A program made the translations under genes and the position numbers. From Rhodobacter sp. (lineage in GTDB: Bacteria > Pseudomonadota > Alphaproteobacteria > Rhodobacterales > Rhodobacteraceae): DNA of 10,533 nt. Below, one piece after another: positions 1-6,113 of this stretch. The DNA lies in the NCBI GenBank assembly GCA_013824055.1, contig PNNE01000126.1, positions 1-10,533 of the forward strand. Direction: 5' to 3'. A model generated the notes under the pieces. The model did no database searches and had not been told where the DNA came from. It saw only the letters and a list, made by a program, of their open reading frames with translations. Position 1 is the stretch's first letter. Every line of letters starts with the position of its first letter.

Positions 1-894
1 AGCAAGCTGCAGACCGATATCGTCGCCCTGCGCGGCCAGATCGAATCGGTCGTCGGCGCGGCGCAGTTCAACGGGCTGAACCTGGTCAATGGCTCGCAGA
101 CCAGCGTGAACGTGTTGTCCTCGCTTGATCGCAGCGCCACGGGGGTCTCTGCCTCCAACATCACGGTCCAGGCGCAGAACCTGTCCACCACCGCGGGTAG
201 GGCCCTGTCGGGCGGTGCGCTGGGCACGCTGTCTGGTGCGAGCGTTGCAAACGGAACCCCGGTCACTCTCGGCACGTTCACGTTCCAGGGTGGTGCCGCG
301 GCACTGGCGGCGAATGCGCCGACCGCGAACCCGGCCACGGCGACCGGTCTGGTTGCCGGCGATGCGATCGAGCTGACGGTGGGCTCGACCACTGGCCGCT
401 ATGTCGTGCAGGAAGGCGATACCAACGTCGAACTGGCCGCCGGGCTTGGCGCAGCACTGACCCAGCGGGGCCTCTCGGGCAACGACTTCTCGCTTGCCGC
501 TTCGGCCGGCGTGCTGACGTTGACCAACAACACCAACAACCCCACTGCAGTCTCGGTTGCCGGCTCGCGCGGGGATGGCGGTCTGGCCGGGCTGAACGCG
601 ATCGACGTCACCGACGATCCGCAGGCGGCGCTGGCATCGATCGAAGGCATGCTGCAGACCTCGATCGATGCGGCGGCGAACTTCGGTTCCGCGCAGAAGC
701 GGATCGAGATCCAGTCGGAGTTTGTGGGCAAGCTGACCGATTCGCTCAGGACCGGCATCGGCGCGATGGTGGATACCGACATGGAGGAAGCCTCGGCCCG
801 GCTGCAGGCGCTGCAGGTGCAGCAGCAGCTGGCCACCCAGGCGCTGTCGATCGCGAACCAGCAGCCGCAGGGTCTCCTGTCTCTGTTCCGTTAA
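1..894 (+). CDS. fliC: Flagellin, C-terminal part (5' end outside the window)
   Basis: Structural subunit of the flagellar filament, exported through the flagellar type III apparatus. Frame 1 is open from the first base, so the gene is truncated by the window edge; 297 residues are visible. The beginning (visible residues about 1-35, with QFNGLNLVNG) matches the end of the conserved N-terminal D0/D1 helices. A variable Ala/Gly/Thr/Asn-rich outer domain follows (about 36-205). The C-terminal D1/D0 helical region starts near the stretch DPQAALASIEGM and runs through QKRIEIQSEFV, DTDMEEASARLQALQ and the end SIANQQPQGLLSLFR, which is typical of alphaproteobacterial flagellins (terminal LLSLFR). 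A GTG at 106 is internal, not a start. A GC-rich hairpin follows the stop codon, then flaF and flbT, the usual partners of flagellin genes in this class. Family identity is secure; the symbol is generic because the organism could have several flagellins. Confidence 0.95.
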   Translation, partial: SKLQTDIVALRGQIESVVGAAQFNGLNLVNGSQTSVNVLSSLDRSATGVSASNITVQAQNLSTTAGRALSGGALGTLSGASVANGTPVTLGTFTFQGGAAALAANAPTANPATATGLVAGDAIELTVGSTTGRYVVQEGDTNVELAAGLGAALTQRGLSGNDFSLAASAGVLTLTNNTNNPTAVSVAGSRGDGGLAGLNAIDVTDDPQAALASIEGMLQTSIDAAANFGSAQKRIEIQSEFVGKLTDSLRTGIGAMVDTDMEEASARLQALQVQQQLATQALSIANQQPQGLLSLFR

Positions 895-901
895 GCACTT
901 C

Positions 902-929
902 GGGCCGCGGGGGGTGATCCTCGCGGCCC
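902..929 (+). terminator. GC-rich hairpin after the flagellin gene, probable terminator or 3' stabiliser
   Basis: A perfect 8-bp inverted repeat, GGGCCGCG (902-909) and CGCGGCCC (922-929), is separated by a 12-base loop and begins 7 bases after the flagellin stop. There is no clear T run after it, so it is not a textbook intrinsic terminator. It could end most flagellin transcripts, or protect the 3' end while letting some transcription reach flaF-flbT. Confidence 0.6.
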
Positions 930-965
930 ATCTCATCCCAACGCTTTCGAACAGATGGACACCCC

Positions 966-1337
966 ATGACCTTCCATTCCGCCATCAGCTATGCCCGACC
1001 CGAGGCGCCGACACGTTCGCTGCGTTCGGTCGAATACGACCTTCTTGCGCAGACCACCCAGCGGCTGCGCACCGCCTGGGCCGACCGCGCGGCCGACTAC
1101 CCCGCGCTGGTCCGCGCCGTGACCGACAACGTCACGCTCTGGTCGACGCTGGCCTCGGACGTGGCACTTCCGGGCAACGGACTGCCCGCCGCGCTGCGCG
1201 CCCGGCTGTTCTATCTTTACGAATTCACTGCCCAGCACAGCCGTTCCGTCCTGGACGACAAGGCCAGCATCGAGGTTCTGGCCGACATCAACATGGCGGT
1301 CATGCGCGGCCTGCGCGGCGACGGAGGCAGCAAATGA
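966..1337 (+). CDS. flaF: Flagellar biosynthesis regulator FlaF
   Basis: FlaF family protein of 123 residues, close to the usual family length. In Caulobacter FlaF promotes flagellin synthesis and secretion and acts opposite to FlbT; that role is known from the family, not visible here. The sequence shows the family pattern: a short N-terminus with Tyr and Pro (SYARPEAPTRSLRSVEYDLL), then a helical domain with TQRLRTAW, an LWSTLASDV stretch and RARLFYLYEFTAQHSR near residues 79-94. The ATG at 966 has only a weak ribosome binding site (GATGGA around 953-958), but it gives the N-terminus expected for the family. The stop codon overlaps the flbT start by 4 bases (ATGA), so translation of the two is probably coupled. 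No clear promoter is seen in the 71 bases before it, so it may depend on read-through from flagellin or on a promoter I cannot recognise. Confidence 0.93.
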   Translation: MTFHSAISYARPEAPTRSLRSVEYDLLAQTTQRLRTAWADRAADYPALVRAVTDNVTLWSTLASDVALPGNGLPAALRARLFYLYEFTAQHSRSVLDDKASIEVLADINMAVMRGLRGDGGSK

Positions 1338-1738
1338 GCGGCCTTGTCCTCAAGCTTGGCCCGCATGAGCGGGTGCTGATCAACGGCGCTGTGATCGAAA
1401 ATGGTGAGAAGCGGTCGCGCCTGGCGATCATGACGCCCAACGCCAATATCCTGCGCCTGCGCGATGCCATCCACCCCGAAGAGGTGAACACTCCTGTCCG
1501 CCGGGTCTGCTATATCGCCCAGCTGGTGCTGACCGGCGACGCCGACCCCGAGGATGCAAAGATGCAGCTTCTGCGCGGGATCGAACAACTCAGCCAGGTG
1601 CTGACCGACTATGACAGCCGCACGCAGCTGACCCTCGCCAGCCGCGCAGTGATGGAGGCGCAGCCCTACCAGGCGCTCAAGGCCTTGCGGGCGCTTCTTC
1701 CGCGTGAGGAGCGGCTCTTCGCCGCTGGCCGCGCATGA
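1334..1738 (+). CDS. flbT: Flagellin mRNA regulator FlbT
   Basis: FlbT family, 134 residues, full length. In Caulobacter FlbT binds the 5' untranslated region of flagellin mRNA and promotes its decay until the hook is finished; in other alphaproteobacteria it can act positively. The N-terminus MSGLVLKLGPHERVLINGAV and the following ENGEKRSRLAIMTPNANILRLRDAI segment are characteristic, as is the C-terminal half with YIAQLVLTGD, IEQLSQV and EAQPYQALKALRALLPRE. The start at 1334 is preceded by a good GGAGG (1323-1327) inside the end of flaF and overlaps the flaF stop by 4 bases. The 3' end overlaps the next gene by 4 bases as well. The frame continues open far upstream, but that part is a shadow of flaF. 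Confidence 0.94.
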   Translation: MSGLVLKLGPHERVLINGAVIENGEKRSRLAIMTPNANILRLRDAIHPEEVNTPVRRVCYIAQLVLTGDADPEDAKMQLLRGIEQLSQVLTDYDSRTQLTLASRAVMEAQPYQALKALRALLPREERLFAAGRA

Positions 1739-2526
1739 GCTTCCAGCCGGTCCTGCCGCTTTCAGGCTTCACCGGCTGGGGGTTTCTCAAGCGCACGATG
1801 GAACGGCAACAGGCCGTGCAGCAGTCGCTTCCAGTCCAGCAGCGGGACGAGGCCTATTTCCGCGACAACATCGGCAAGGCCGATACCGCCGAAAAACTGG
1901 TGAACGACAAGCGGCTGCTGCGCATCGCCCTTACCGCCTTCGGGCTTGAGGGCGATGTGAACAGCAGGGCCTTCATCCAGCAGATCCTGGAGGGCGGCAC
2001 GCTGAAAGAGGGCAGTCTTGCCAACAAGCTGGCCGACAAGCAGTACCAGAAATTCGCCGCGGCCTTTGGCTACGGCGACTTTTCCGTTCCGCGAACCAGG
2101 ATTTCGACCTTTGCGGACGAGATTCTGACCCAGTTCCGCGCGCGCAGCTTCGAGACGGCGGTTGGCAAGCAGAACAACACCTTCCGACTGGCGATGAACG
2201 CCGAACGCGAGATCCCGGCGCTGGCCTCCCGGACGATCAGCGAGAACGCCAAATGGTTCACCGTCCTGGGCAACGCGCCCCTGCGCGAAGTGATGCAGAC
2301 TGCGCTGGGCCTGCCGAAAAGCTTTTCCTCGATCGACCTTGACCAGCAGGTCGCGGTCCTGAAAAGGCGGACCGAGGCGGCGTTCGGGTCATCGGACATC
2401 GGCCAGTTCAGCGACCCCAGGAAGCTGGAGGCACTGACCCGCCGCTTCATCCTGCAGTCCGAGATGCAGGGCCAGATGGCCGCCACCTCTCCGGCTGCAA
2501 CGGCGCTGATGCTGTTGCGGCGGTAA
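1735..2526 (+). CDS. DUF1217 family flagellar-cluster protein
   Basis: Protein of 263 residues resembling the DUF1217 family, which is found almost only in flagellar clusters of alphaproteobacteria and has no settled function. The sequence opens with MSFQPVLPLSGFTGWGFLKR. It contains the pattern YFRDNIGKADTAEKLVNDKRLLRIALTAFGLEGD split over residues about 41-75, a repeat-like second half (YQKFAAAFGYGD, FADEILTQFRARSFETAVG) and a Phe-rich end near RRFILQSEMQ. It has no signal peptide and no membrane segment, and is soluble and mostly helical in appearance. Its ATG overlaps the flbT stop (ATGA) and has no good ribosome binding site of its own, which implies translation coupled to flbT. This position suggests a role in flagellin handling, regulation or export, but that is inference. 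I assign the family by resemblance, without a database search. Confidence 0.88.
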   Translation: MSFQPVLPLSGFTGWGFLKRTMERQQAVQQSLPVQQRDEAYFRDNIGKADTAEKLVNDKRLLRIALTAFGLEGDVNSRAFIQQILEGGTLKEGSLANKLADKQYQKFAAAFGYGDFSVPRTRISTFADEILTQFRARSFETAVGKQNNTFRLAMNAEREIPALASRTISENAKWFTVLGNAPLREVMQTALGLPKSFSSIDLDQQVAVLKRRTEAAFGSSDIGQFSDPRKLEALTRRFILQSEMQGQMAATSPAATALMLLRR

Positions 2527-2603
2527 GCTTGGCGCGGTGCGAGGCAGGTTGACGCTTCCAGAATCGAAGTCGCCAGACACTTCGTTCAAAGTCATCCCCT
2601 TGA

Positions 2604-2622
2604 ACTGCCCACCATGGGCAGT
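2604..2622. terminator. Inverted repeat between convergent DUF1217 gene and fliI
   Basis: ACTGCCC (2604-2610) and GGGCAGT (2616-2622) form a perfect 7-bp stem with a 5-base loop. Just upstream, GTTCAA (2584-2589) and TTGAAC (2600-2605) form a second, overlapping inverted repeat that would compete with it. There is no T run on either strand. The position between two converging genes makes a role in ending transcription plausible. Confidence 0.4.
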
Positions 2623-2631
2623 CCAGCCGAG

Positions 2632-2650
2632 GGGGGCTTCCGCGGCCCCC
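2632..2650. terminator. GC hairpin directly after the fliI stop
   Basis: GGGGGC (2632-2637) and GCCCCC (2645-2650) pair across a 7-base loop, one base beyond the fliI stop on the minus strand. It could end fliI transcription from one side and the flaF operon from the other. It lacks a T tract, so the call rests on position and stem strength only. Confidence 0.45.
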
Positions 2651-2651
2651 G

Positions 2652-3962
2652 TCACCCCTTCAGGCTGGCCCGCAGACGCTCGAAACTTCCGGCAATTCCA
2701 TTGGCCGGGGCGGGTTCGGCCAGAAAGCCGTCCAACTGCGGCCAGACCTTGATCGCCCGGTCGATCAACGGGTCCGAGCCTGAGGCATAAAGCCCCGCCT
2801 GGATCATCATCTCTGCCCGGTCATAGGCCCCCAGCAGCCGCCTCGCCTCGCCGATCATCTGGTTCTCGTCCTCGGATGCCGCCTCGGGCAGCGACCGGGA
2901 AACCGAGCGGAGCAGATCGATGGCCGGAAACCGCCCCCGCTCGGCAATCCGCCGCTCCATCACCACGTGACCGTCAAGGACCCCGCGCAGGATGTCGGCC
3001 ACCGGCTCCTCCATGTCCGACCCTGCGACCAGGACCGAGAAGACGGCCGTGATGTCCCCCATCCCCTCCGGTCCCGGACCCGCACGCTCGGCCAGGCCCA
3101 TGATCGCCTGCGTCAGCGAGGGCGGAAAGCCGCGCAGCGACGCATCCTCCCCCCCCGCAAGCGCGACCTCGCGGTGCGCCTCGGCAAAGCGGGTGACGCT
3201 ATCGACCAGAAGCAGCACGTGTTTCCCCTGATCGCGGAAATGCTCGGCCACCGCCATGGCCGTCAAGGCGCACATCCGCCGCATCAGCGGCGACTGGTCC
3301 GACGTCGCCGTCACCACCACGCTGCGCGCCATCCCGGTCGGACCCAGAACACGCTCGGTGAACTCTCGCAGCTCGCGGCCCCGTTCGCCGACCAGAGCGA
3401 TGACGACGACATCCGCCTCCACTCCGCGGGCGAACTTGGCAAGAAGCGAGGATTTGCCCACGCCCGAACCCGCAAAGAGGCCGATCCGCTGCCCGCGCAC
3501 CAGGGGAAGGAGTGTGTCGAAGACCGCAACCCCCGTCTCCAGCCGCGCGCCCAGCCGACGCCGCGAGGCCGCCGGGGGTGCCGGGGTGCGCAAGGCGCGC
3601 GGACGCGCACCGCGCAGCAGCGGGCGTCCGTCCAGCGGCTGACCCGTCGCATCGATGATCCGCCCGATCCAGCTGTCGTCCGGCGCGATTTCGGCCTTGC
3701 CCAGAAGCTCGACCCGGTCGCCGATCGCCATCCCGTCGCCCGAGGCATCCGGCAGGACCGAGCAGCGCCCCGGCGTCAGCCGCAGCACCTCGCCCCCGGC
3801 CACGCCGTCACGGCTGTGGATCAGCACGCGGTCGCCGATCGTGGCGGTGTCCAGCCCGGTCACCTCGGCCATACCGCGTCGTGTCTCGGCCACCCGCCCG
3901 ACCCGCCGCAGTGGCGCGCTGACCGCGATCTCGGCCAGGAGACCATCAAAAATTCCAGCCAC
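2652..3962 (-). CDS. fliI: Flagellar export ATPase FliI
   Basis: Cytoplasmic ATPase that unloads substrates from chaperones and delivers them to the flagellar type III export gate; related to the F1-ATPase beta subunit. With the start chosen here it has 436 residues, normal for the family. Visible motifs: Walker A GSGVGKSS near residues 165-172, the VGERGRE segment with the catalytic Glu near 192-197, Walker B VLLLVDS near 249-255, and the FliI/YscN signature HREVALAGGEDASLRGFPPS after it. The N-terminal beta-barrel region (GRVAETRRGMAEVTGL, IGDRV, ATGQPLDG) is intact. Start choice: GTG at 3962 has AGGGAG 6 bases upstream and gives MAGIFDGLLAEIA, which fits homologues. A GTG at 4007 would add 15 residues and has only AAGG upstream. 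The gene stands alone, convergent to the DUF1217 gene and divergent from flgB; its common partners fliH and fliJ are not adjacent. Confidence 0.96.
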   Translation of the reverse strand: MAGIFDGLLAEIAVSAPLRRVGRVAETRRGMAEVTGLDTATIGDRVLIHSRDGVAGGEVLRLTPGRCSVLPDASGDGMAIGDRVELLGKAEIAPDDSWIGRIIDATGQPLDGRPLLRGARPRALRTPAPPAASRRRLGARLETGVAVFDTLLPLVRGQRIGLFAGSGVGKSSLLAKFARGVEADVVVIALVGERGRELREFTERVLGPTGMARSVVVTATSDQSPLMRRMCALTAMAVAEHFRDQGKHVLLLVDSVTRFAEAHREVALAGGEDASLRGFPPSLTQAIMGLAERAGPGPEGMGDITAVFSVLVAGSDMEEPVADILRGVLDGHVVMERRIAERGRFPAIDLLRSVSRSLPEAASEDENQMIGEARRLLGAYDRAEMMIQAGLYASGSDPLIDRAIKVWPQLDGFLAEPAPANGIAGSFERLRASLKG

Positions 3963-3968
3963 GGGATT

Positions 3969-3974
3969 CTCCCT
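3969..3974 (-). promoter_or_regulatory. Ribosome binding site deciding the fliI start
   Basis: On the minus strand AGGGAG lies 6 bases before the GTG at 3962. It favours this start over the GTG at 4007, which would place the site inside the coding region. Confidence 0.6.
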
Positions 3975-4009
3975 TTGTTCGCTCTCAACCGTTTCTAAAG
4001 GAATCACCC

Positions 4010-4024
4010 TTAAGCCTTGGTGAA
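4010..4024. promoter_or_regulatory. Possible CtrA-like site between divergent fliI and flgB
   Basis: TTAA (4010-4013), seven bases, then TGAA (4021-4024) differs by one base from the CtrA full-site pattern TTAA-N7-TTAA. It lies in the 84-base gap shared by fliI and flgB, the only place where promoters for both can sit. CtrA controls flagellar operons in many Rhodobacterales and in Caulobacter. The match is short and imperfect, so this is a candidate only. No sigma-54 (-24/-12) motif was seen in this gap. Confidence 0.25.
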
Positions 4025-4046
4025 GTTGGTCGTGGGAGAAGCCCCG

Positions 4047-4430
4047 ATGTTTGAGAAACTGGAAATCACCCGAATGGCGCAGGCTCTGGCCGCGCAGTCC
4101 GGGTCACGCATGGCGGTGATCGCCCAGAACGTGGCGAATGCCGATACCCCTGGCTACAAGGCCAAGGATGTCCCTGCGTTCGCCGATGTCTATGCGGCCC
4201 AAGGGCTGGAGATGCGTGCCACGCGCAGCGGACACCTTGTCGGTCCATCCCCGGCGACAGGGCCGATCCCCGACATCGTCCGCGGCCACGAATCGCCCAA
4301 CGGCAACTCGGTCTCGCTTGAGGCCGAGATGGTGAAATCGGTCGAGGCGCGGCAAAGCCACGAGATGGCGCTGGCGATCTACCGGGCGACTTCGGACGTG
4401 GTCCGCGCCAGCCTCGGCCGGCCGCGGTAA
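4047..4430 (+). CDS. flgB: Flagellar proximal rod protein FlgB
   Basis: One of the proximal rod proteins, linking the MS-ring/FliE to the rest of the rod; exported by the flagellar type III system without a cleaved signal. Length is 127 residues, normal for the family. The rod-protein signature NVANADTPGYKAKDV is at residues 28-42, and the C-terminal helix VEARQSHEMALAIYRATSDVVR fits the coiled-coil end of rod proteins. The ATG at 4047 has GGGAG 8 bases upstream (4034-4038); a TTG at 4017 in frame would place that site inside the gene and is not preferred. It is the first gene of a nine-gene plus-strand run, 11 bases before flgC. Confidence 0.95.
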   Translation: MFEKLEITRMAQALAAQSGSRMAVIAQNVANADTPGYKAKDVPAFADVYAAQGLEMRATRSGHLVGPSPATGPIPDIVRGHESPNGNSVSLEAEMVKSVEARQSHEMALAIYRATSDVVRASLGRPR

Positions 4431-4441
4431 GGGGGTAGCAC

Positions 4442-4825
4442 ATGGGCAACGATCTCCTCTCTTCGCTTTCCTTTGCGGCCTCCGGCATGGAGACGCAGGC
4501 GATGCGGCTGCGGCATGTTTCCGAGAACATCGCCAACGCCGACACGCCCGGCTACCACCGCAAGGTGATGACCTTCGAACAGGCCATGGACAGTGGCCTG
4601 GTCAGGGCCGGTCCGGTGAAACTGGACCAGACCGATCTGACGAGGATCTATGATCCCGGGCACCCGCTCGCGGATGACACCGGTCACTACGACGGCTCGA
4701 ATGTCGATCTGGTGATCGAAATCGCTGACGCGCGCGAAGCGCAGCGCAGCTACGAGGCGAACCTCAGGCTGTTCGATCAGACGCGTCAGATGACGCAAAG
4801 CCTGTTCGACCTGTTGCGACGGTAA
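4442..4825 (+). CDS. flgC: Flagellar proximal rod protein FlgC
   Basis: Proximal rod protein of 127 residues. The N-terminus MGNDLLSSLSFAASGM leads into the rod/hook signature ENIANADTPGYHRK (residues 28-41). The C-terminal end EAQRSYEANLRLFDQTRQM is typical of FlgC, with the helix that packs with the N-terminal one in the assembled rod. A purine-rich GGGGG ribosome binding site lies just before the ATG, between the flgB stop and the start. fliE follows after 12 bases, giving the conserved order flgB-flgC-fliE. Confidence 0.96.
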   Translation: MGNDLLSSLSFAASGMETQAMRLRHVSENIANADTPGYHRKVMTFEQAMDSGLVRAGPVKLDQTDLTRIYDPGHPLADDTGHYDGSNVDLVIEIADAREAQRSYEANLRLFDQTRQMTQSLFDLLRR

Positions 4826-4837
4826 GGGAGATCCAGA

Positions 4838-5128
4838 ATGGACGTGAAGACCTCTTTCGTTTCCCAGGCCTATGCGAATGCCCGGACTGCCGCCGCCCCC
4901 CAGCCAAAGGAAGGGGCGGCGGAACAGGGTTTCGCGAAACTGGCCGGAAATTTCCTGGGCGCCTTGCAGGAGCACGAGGCGACGGCCCGGTCCGCCATGA
5001 CTGGCGGTGCCGATCCCCATGCGCTGGTCCAGGCACTTGCCTCATCGCAGATGGCGGTCGAGACGGTGGCGACAGTCCGCGACCGCGTCGTCGAGGCCTA
5101 CCAGGAAATCCTGAGGATGCCGGTATGA
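4838..5128 (+). CDS. fliE: Flagellar hook-basal body adaptor FliE
   Basis: Small protein (96 residues) that joins the MS ring and export gate to the rod and is among the first exported substrates. The first about 30 residues are low in conservation and rich in Ala and polar residues, as in the family. The conserved C-terminal half holds FAKLAGNFLGALQEHE, then the ALVQALASSQMAVETVATVRDRVVEAYQEILRMPV region (residues about 62-96), with the family hallmark VVEAYQEILRM at the end. GGGAGA 8 to 13 bases before the ATG serves as ribosome binding site. The stop overlaps the fliQ start by 4 bases (ATGA). Confidence 0.95.
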   Translation: MDVKTSFVSQAYANARTAAAPQPKEGAAEQGFAKLAGNFLGALQEHEATARSAMTGGADPHALVQALASSQMAVETVATVRDRVVEAYQEILRMPV

Positions 5129-5391
5129 CCGAGCCGATGATCTATGACCTGACCCGCCAGGCCCTGTGGATCTGCGTGGTGATCTCGGCGCCTCTGCTGA
5201 CGATTGCCCTCGTGGTCGGCGTCGTCATCGGCCTGTTCCAGGCCCTGACTTCGGTGCAGGAGATGACGCTGACATTCGTCCCGAAGGCCGCCGTCATGCT
5301 GGGGGTCTTCTGGCTGTCGATGAGCTTCATGACCTCGACCTTGGTCTCGTTCTTCACCGAGACCATCATTCCGCAGATCGCGGGGGGCTAA
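5125..5391 (+). CDS. fliQ: Flagellar export gate subunit FliQ
   Basis: Small membrane subunit of the FliPQR export gate in the inner membrane. The protein has 88 residues, the standard length, and two hydrophobic helices at about residues 14-40 and 51-73. The polar loop between them, with ALTSVQEMTLTFVPK, is the family's most conserved segment. Translation is probably coupled to fliE through the ATGA overlap, helped by GAGG 8 bases before the start. Its placement between fliE and flgF, away from fliP and fliR, is a known arrangement in alphaproteobacteria. The stop lies 3 bases before the flgF start. Confidence 0.96.
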   Translation: MTEPMIYDLTRQALWICVVISAPLLTIALVVGVVIGLFQALTSVQEMTLTFVPKAAVMLGVFWLSMSFMTSTLVSFFTETIIPQIAGG

Positions 5392-5394
5392 GAG

Positions 5395-6104
5395 ATGGAC
5401 GCCGCCGGATATGCGACGCTTAACCGCCAGTCTGGCCTGATGCGCGAGATGGGCGTGGTGGCGAACAACATCGCGAATGCCTCCACCACCGGTTTCCGGC
5501 GCGAGGGCGTGGTCTTTTCCGAATATGTCGCGGCGCTGGGCCAGGACCCGTCCTTGTCGATGGCCCATGCCAGCGGCCGCCATGTCGATCTGTCGCAGTC
5601 GACGCTTAGCCAGACCGGCGGGCAGTTCGACTTCGCGATCCAGGGCGAGGGGTTCTTTCTGATCGAGACGCCGCAGGGCCAGCACCTGACCCGGGCCGGC
5701 ACCTTCACGCCGTCGGCCGAAGGGGAACTGGTGACGCCGGACGGACACCGGCTGCTGGATGCCGGGGGGGCGCCGATCTTCGTGCCGCCGGATGCGAGAG
5801 CGTGGCAATGGCCTCGGACGGGACCTTGTCCACCGGCGGTCAACCCATCGCCCAGGTCGGGCTCTGGCAGCCTGCGGACCCGCTGTCGCTGCGCCATCAG
5901 GCGGGGACGATGTTCTCGGCCGATGCGGTGGAGCCGGCCGAGGGTGCGACGGTTCTGCAGGGGATGCTGGAGGACAGCAACGTCGAGCCGGTCTCCGAGA
6001 TCGCCCGCATGATCACTGTGCAGCGTGCCTATGAACTTGGTCAGAAATTCCTGGATTCCGAGGACGAACGTGTCCGCGGCGTGATCCAGGCGCTTGGTCG
6101 ATAG
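5395..6104 (+). pseudogene. flgF: Proximal rod protein FlgF, broken by a frameshift
   Basis: FlgF is a rod protein needed for a working flagellum. The N-terminal part is read in frame 1 from the ATG at 5395: NNIANASTTGF signature at residues 24-34, FDFAIQGEGFFLIETP, and FTPSAEGELVTPDGHRLLD ending in GGAPIFVPPDA at about 5796. The rest is in frame 3, from about 5799: SVAMASDGTLSTGGQPIAQV through VSEIARMITVQRAYELGQKF to the stop at 6102-6104. After 5796 the first frame turns into an Arg/Pro/Ser-rich shadow that stops at 6012. The break lies in GCGAGAGCG; either two extra bases (AG duplicated) or one lost base restores a protein of about 235 residues, the normal length. Both halves look conserved, so the change is recent or a sequencing error; the nearby run of seven G at 5764-5770 is in frame and is not the site. 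No slippery sequence for programmed frameshifting was seen. Confidence 0.9.
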
Positions 6105-6108
6105 GAGG
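6103..6108 (+). promoter_or_regulatory. Strong ribosome binding site of flgG
   Basis: AGGAGG overlaps the last two bases of the flgF stop codon TAG and ends 5 bases before the flgG ATG. It is the best ribosome binding site in the window, so flgG can be translated well even though the ribosomes of broken flgF stop early, at 6012. Confidence 0.75.
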
Positions 6109-6113
6109 CCGCG

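Noticed and set aside
2967..3998. A 343-codon open frame on the plus strand opposite fliI
   Set aside because: fliI on the other strand has all its ATPase motifs; the antisense product is Arg/His/Gln-rich and resembles nothing known to me.
5419..5424. TTAACC as a CtrA half-site
   Set aside because: It lies inside the flgF coding region, far from any likely promoter, and a 6-base match is expected by chance.
5764..5770. Run of seven G as the cause of the flgF frameshift
   Set aside because: The sequence just after it (GGAPIFVPPDA) is still in the correct FlgF frame, so the break must lie further on, near 5794-5802.
5794..5802. Programmed ribosomal frameshift in flgF
   Set aside because: No X-XXY-YYZ slippery heptamer or similar slip-prone codons at the junction, and FlgF is not known to be made this way; mutation or error is simpler.
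5098..5808. A 236-codon minus-strand frame opposite fliQ and flgF
   Set aside because: Antisense shadow with repetitive Arg/His/Asp composition; both genes beneath it are clear on the plus strand.
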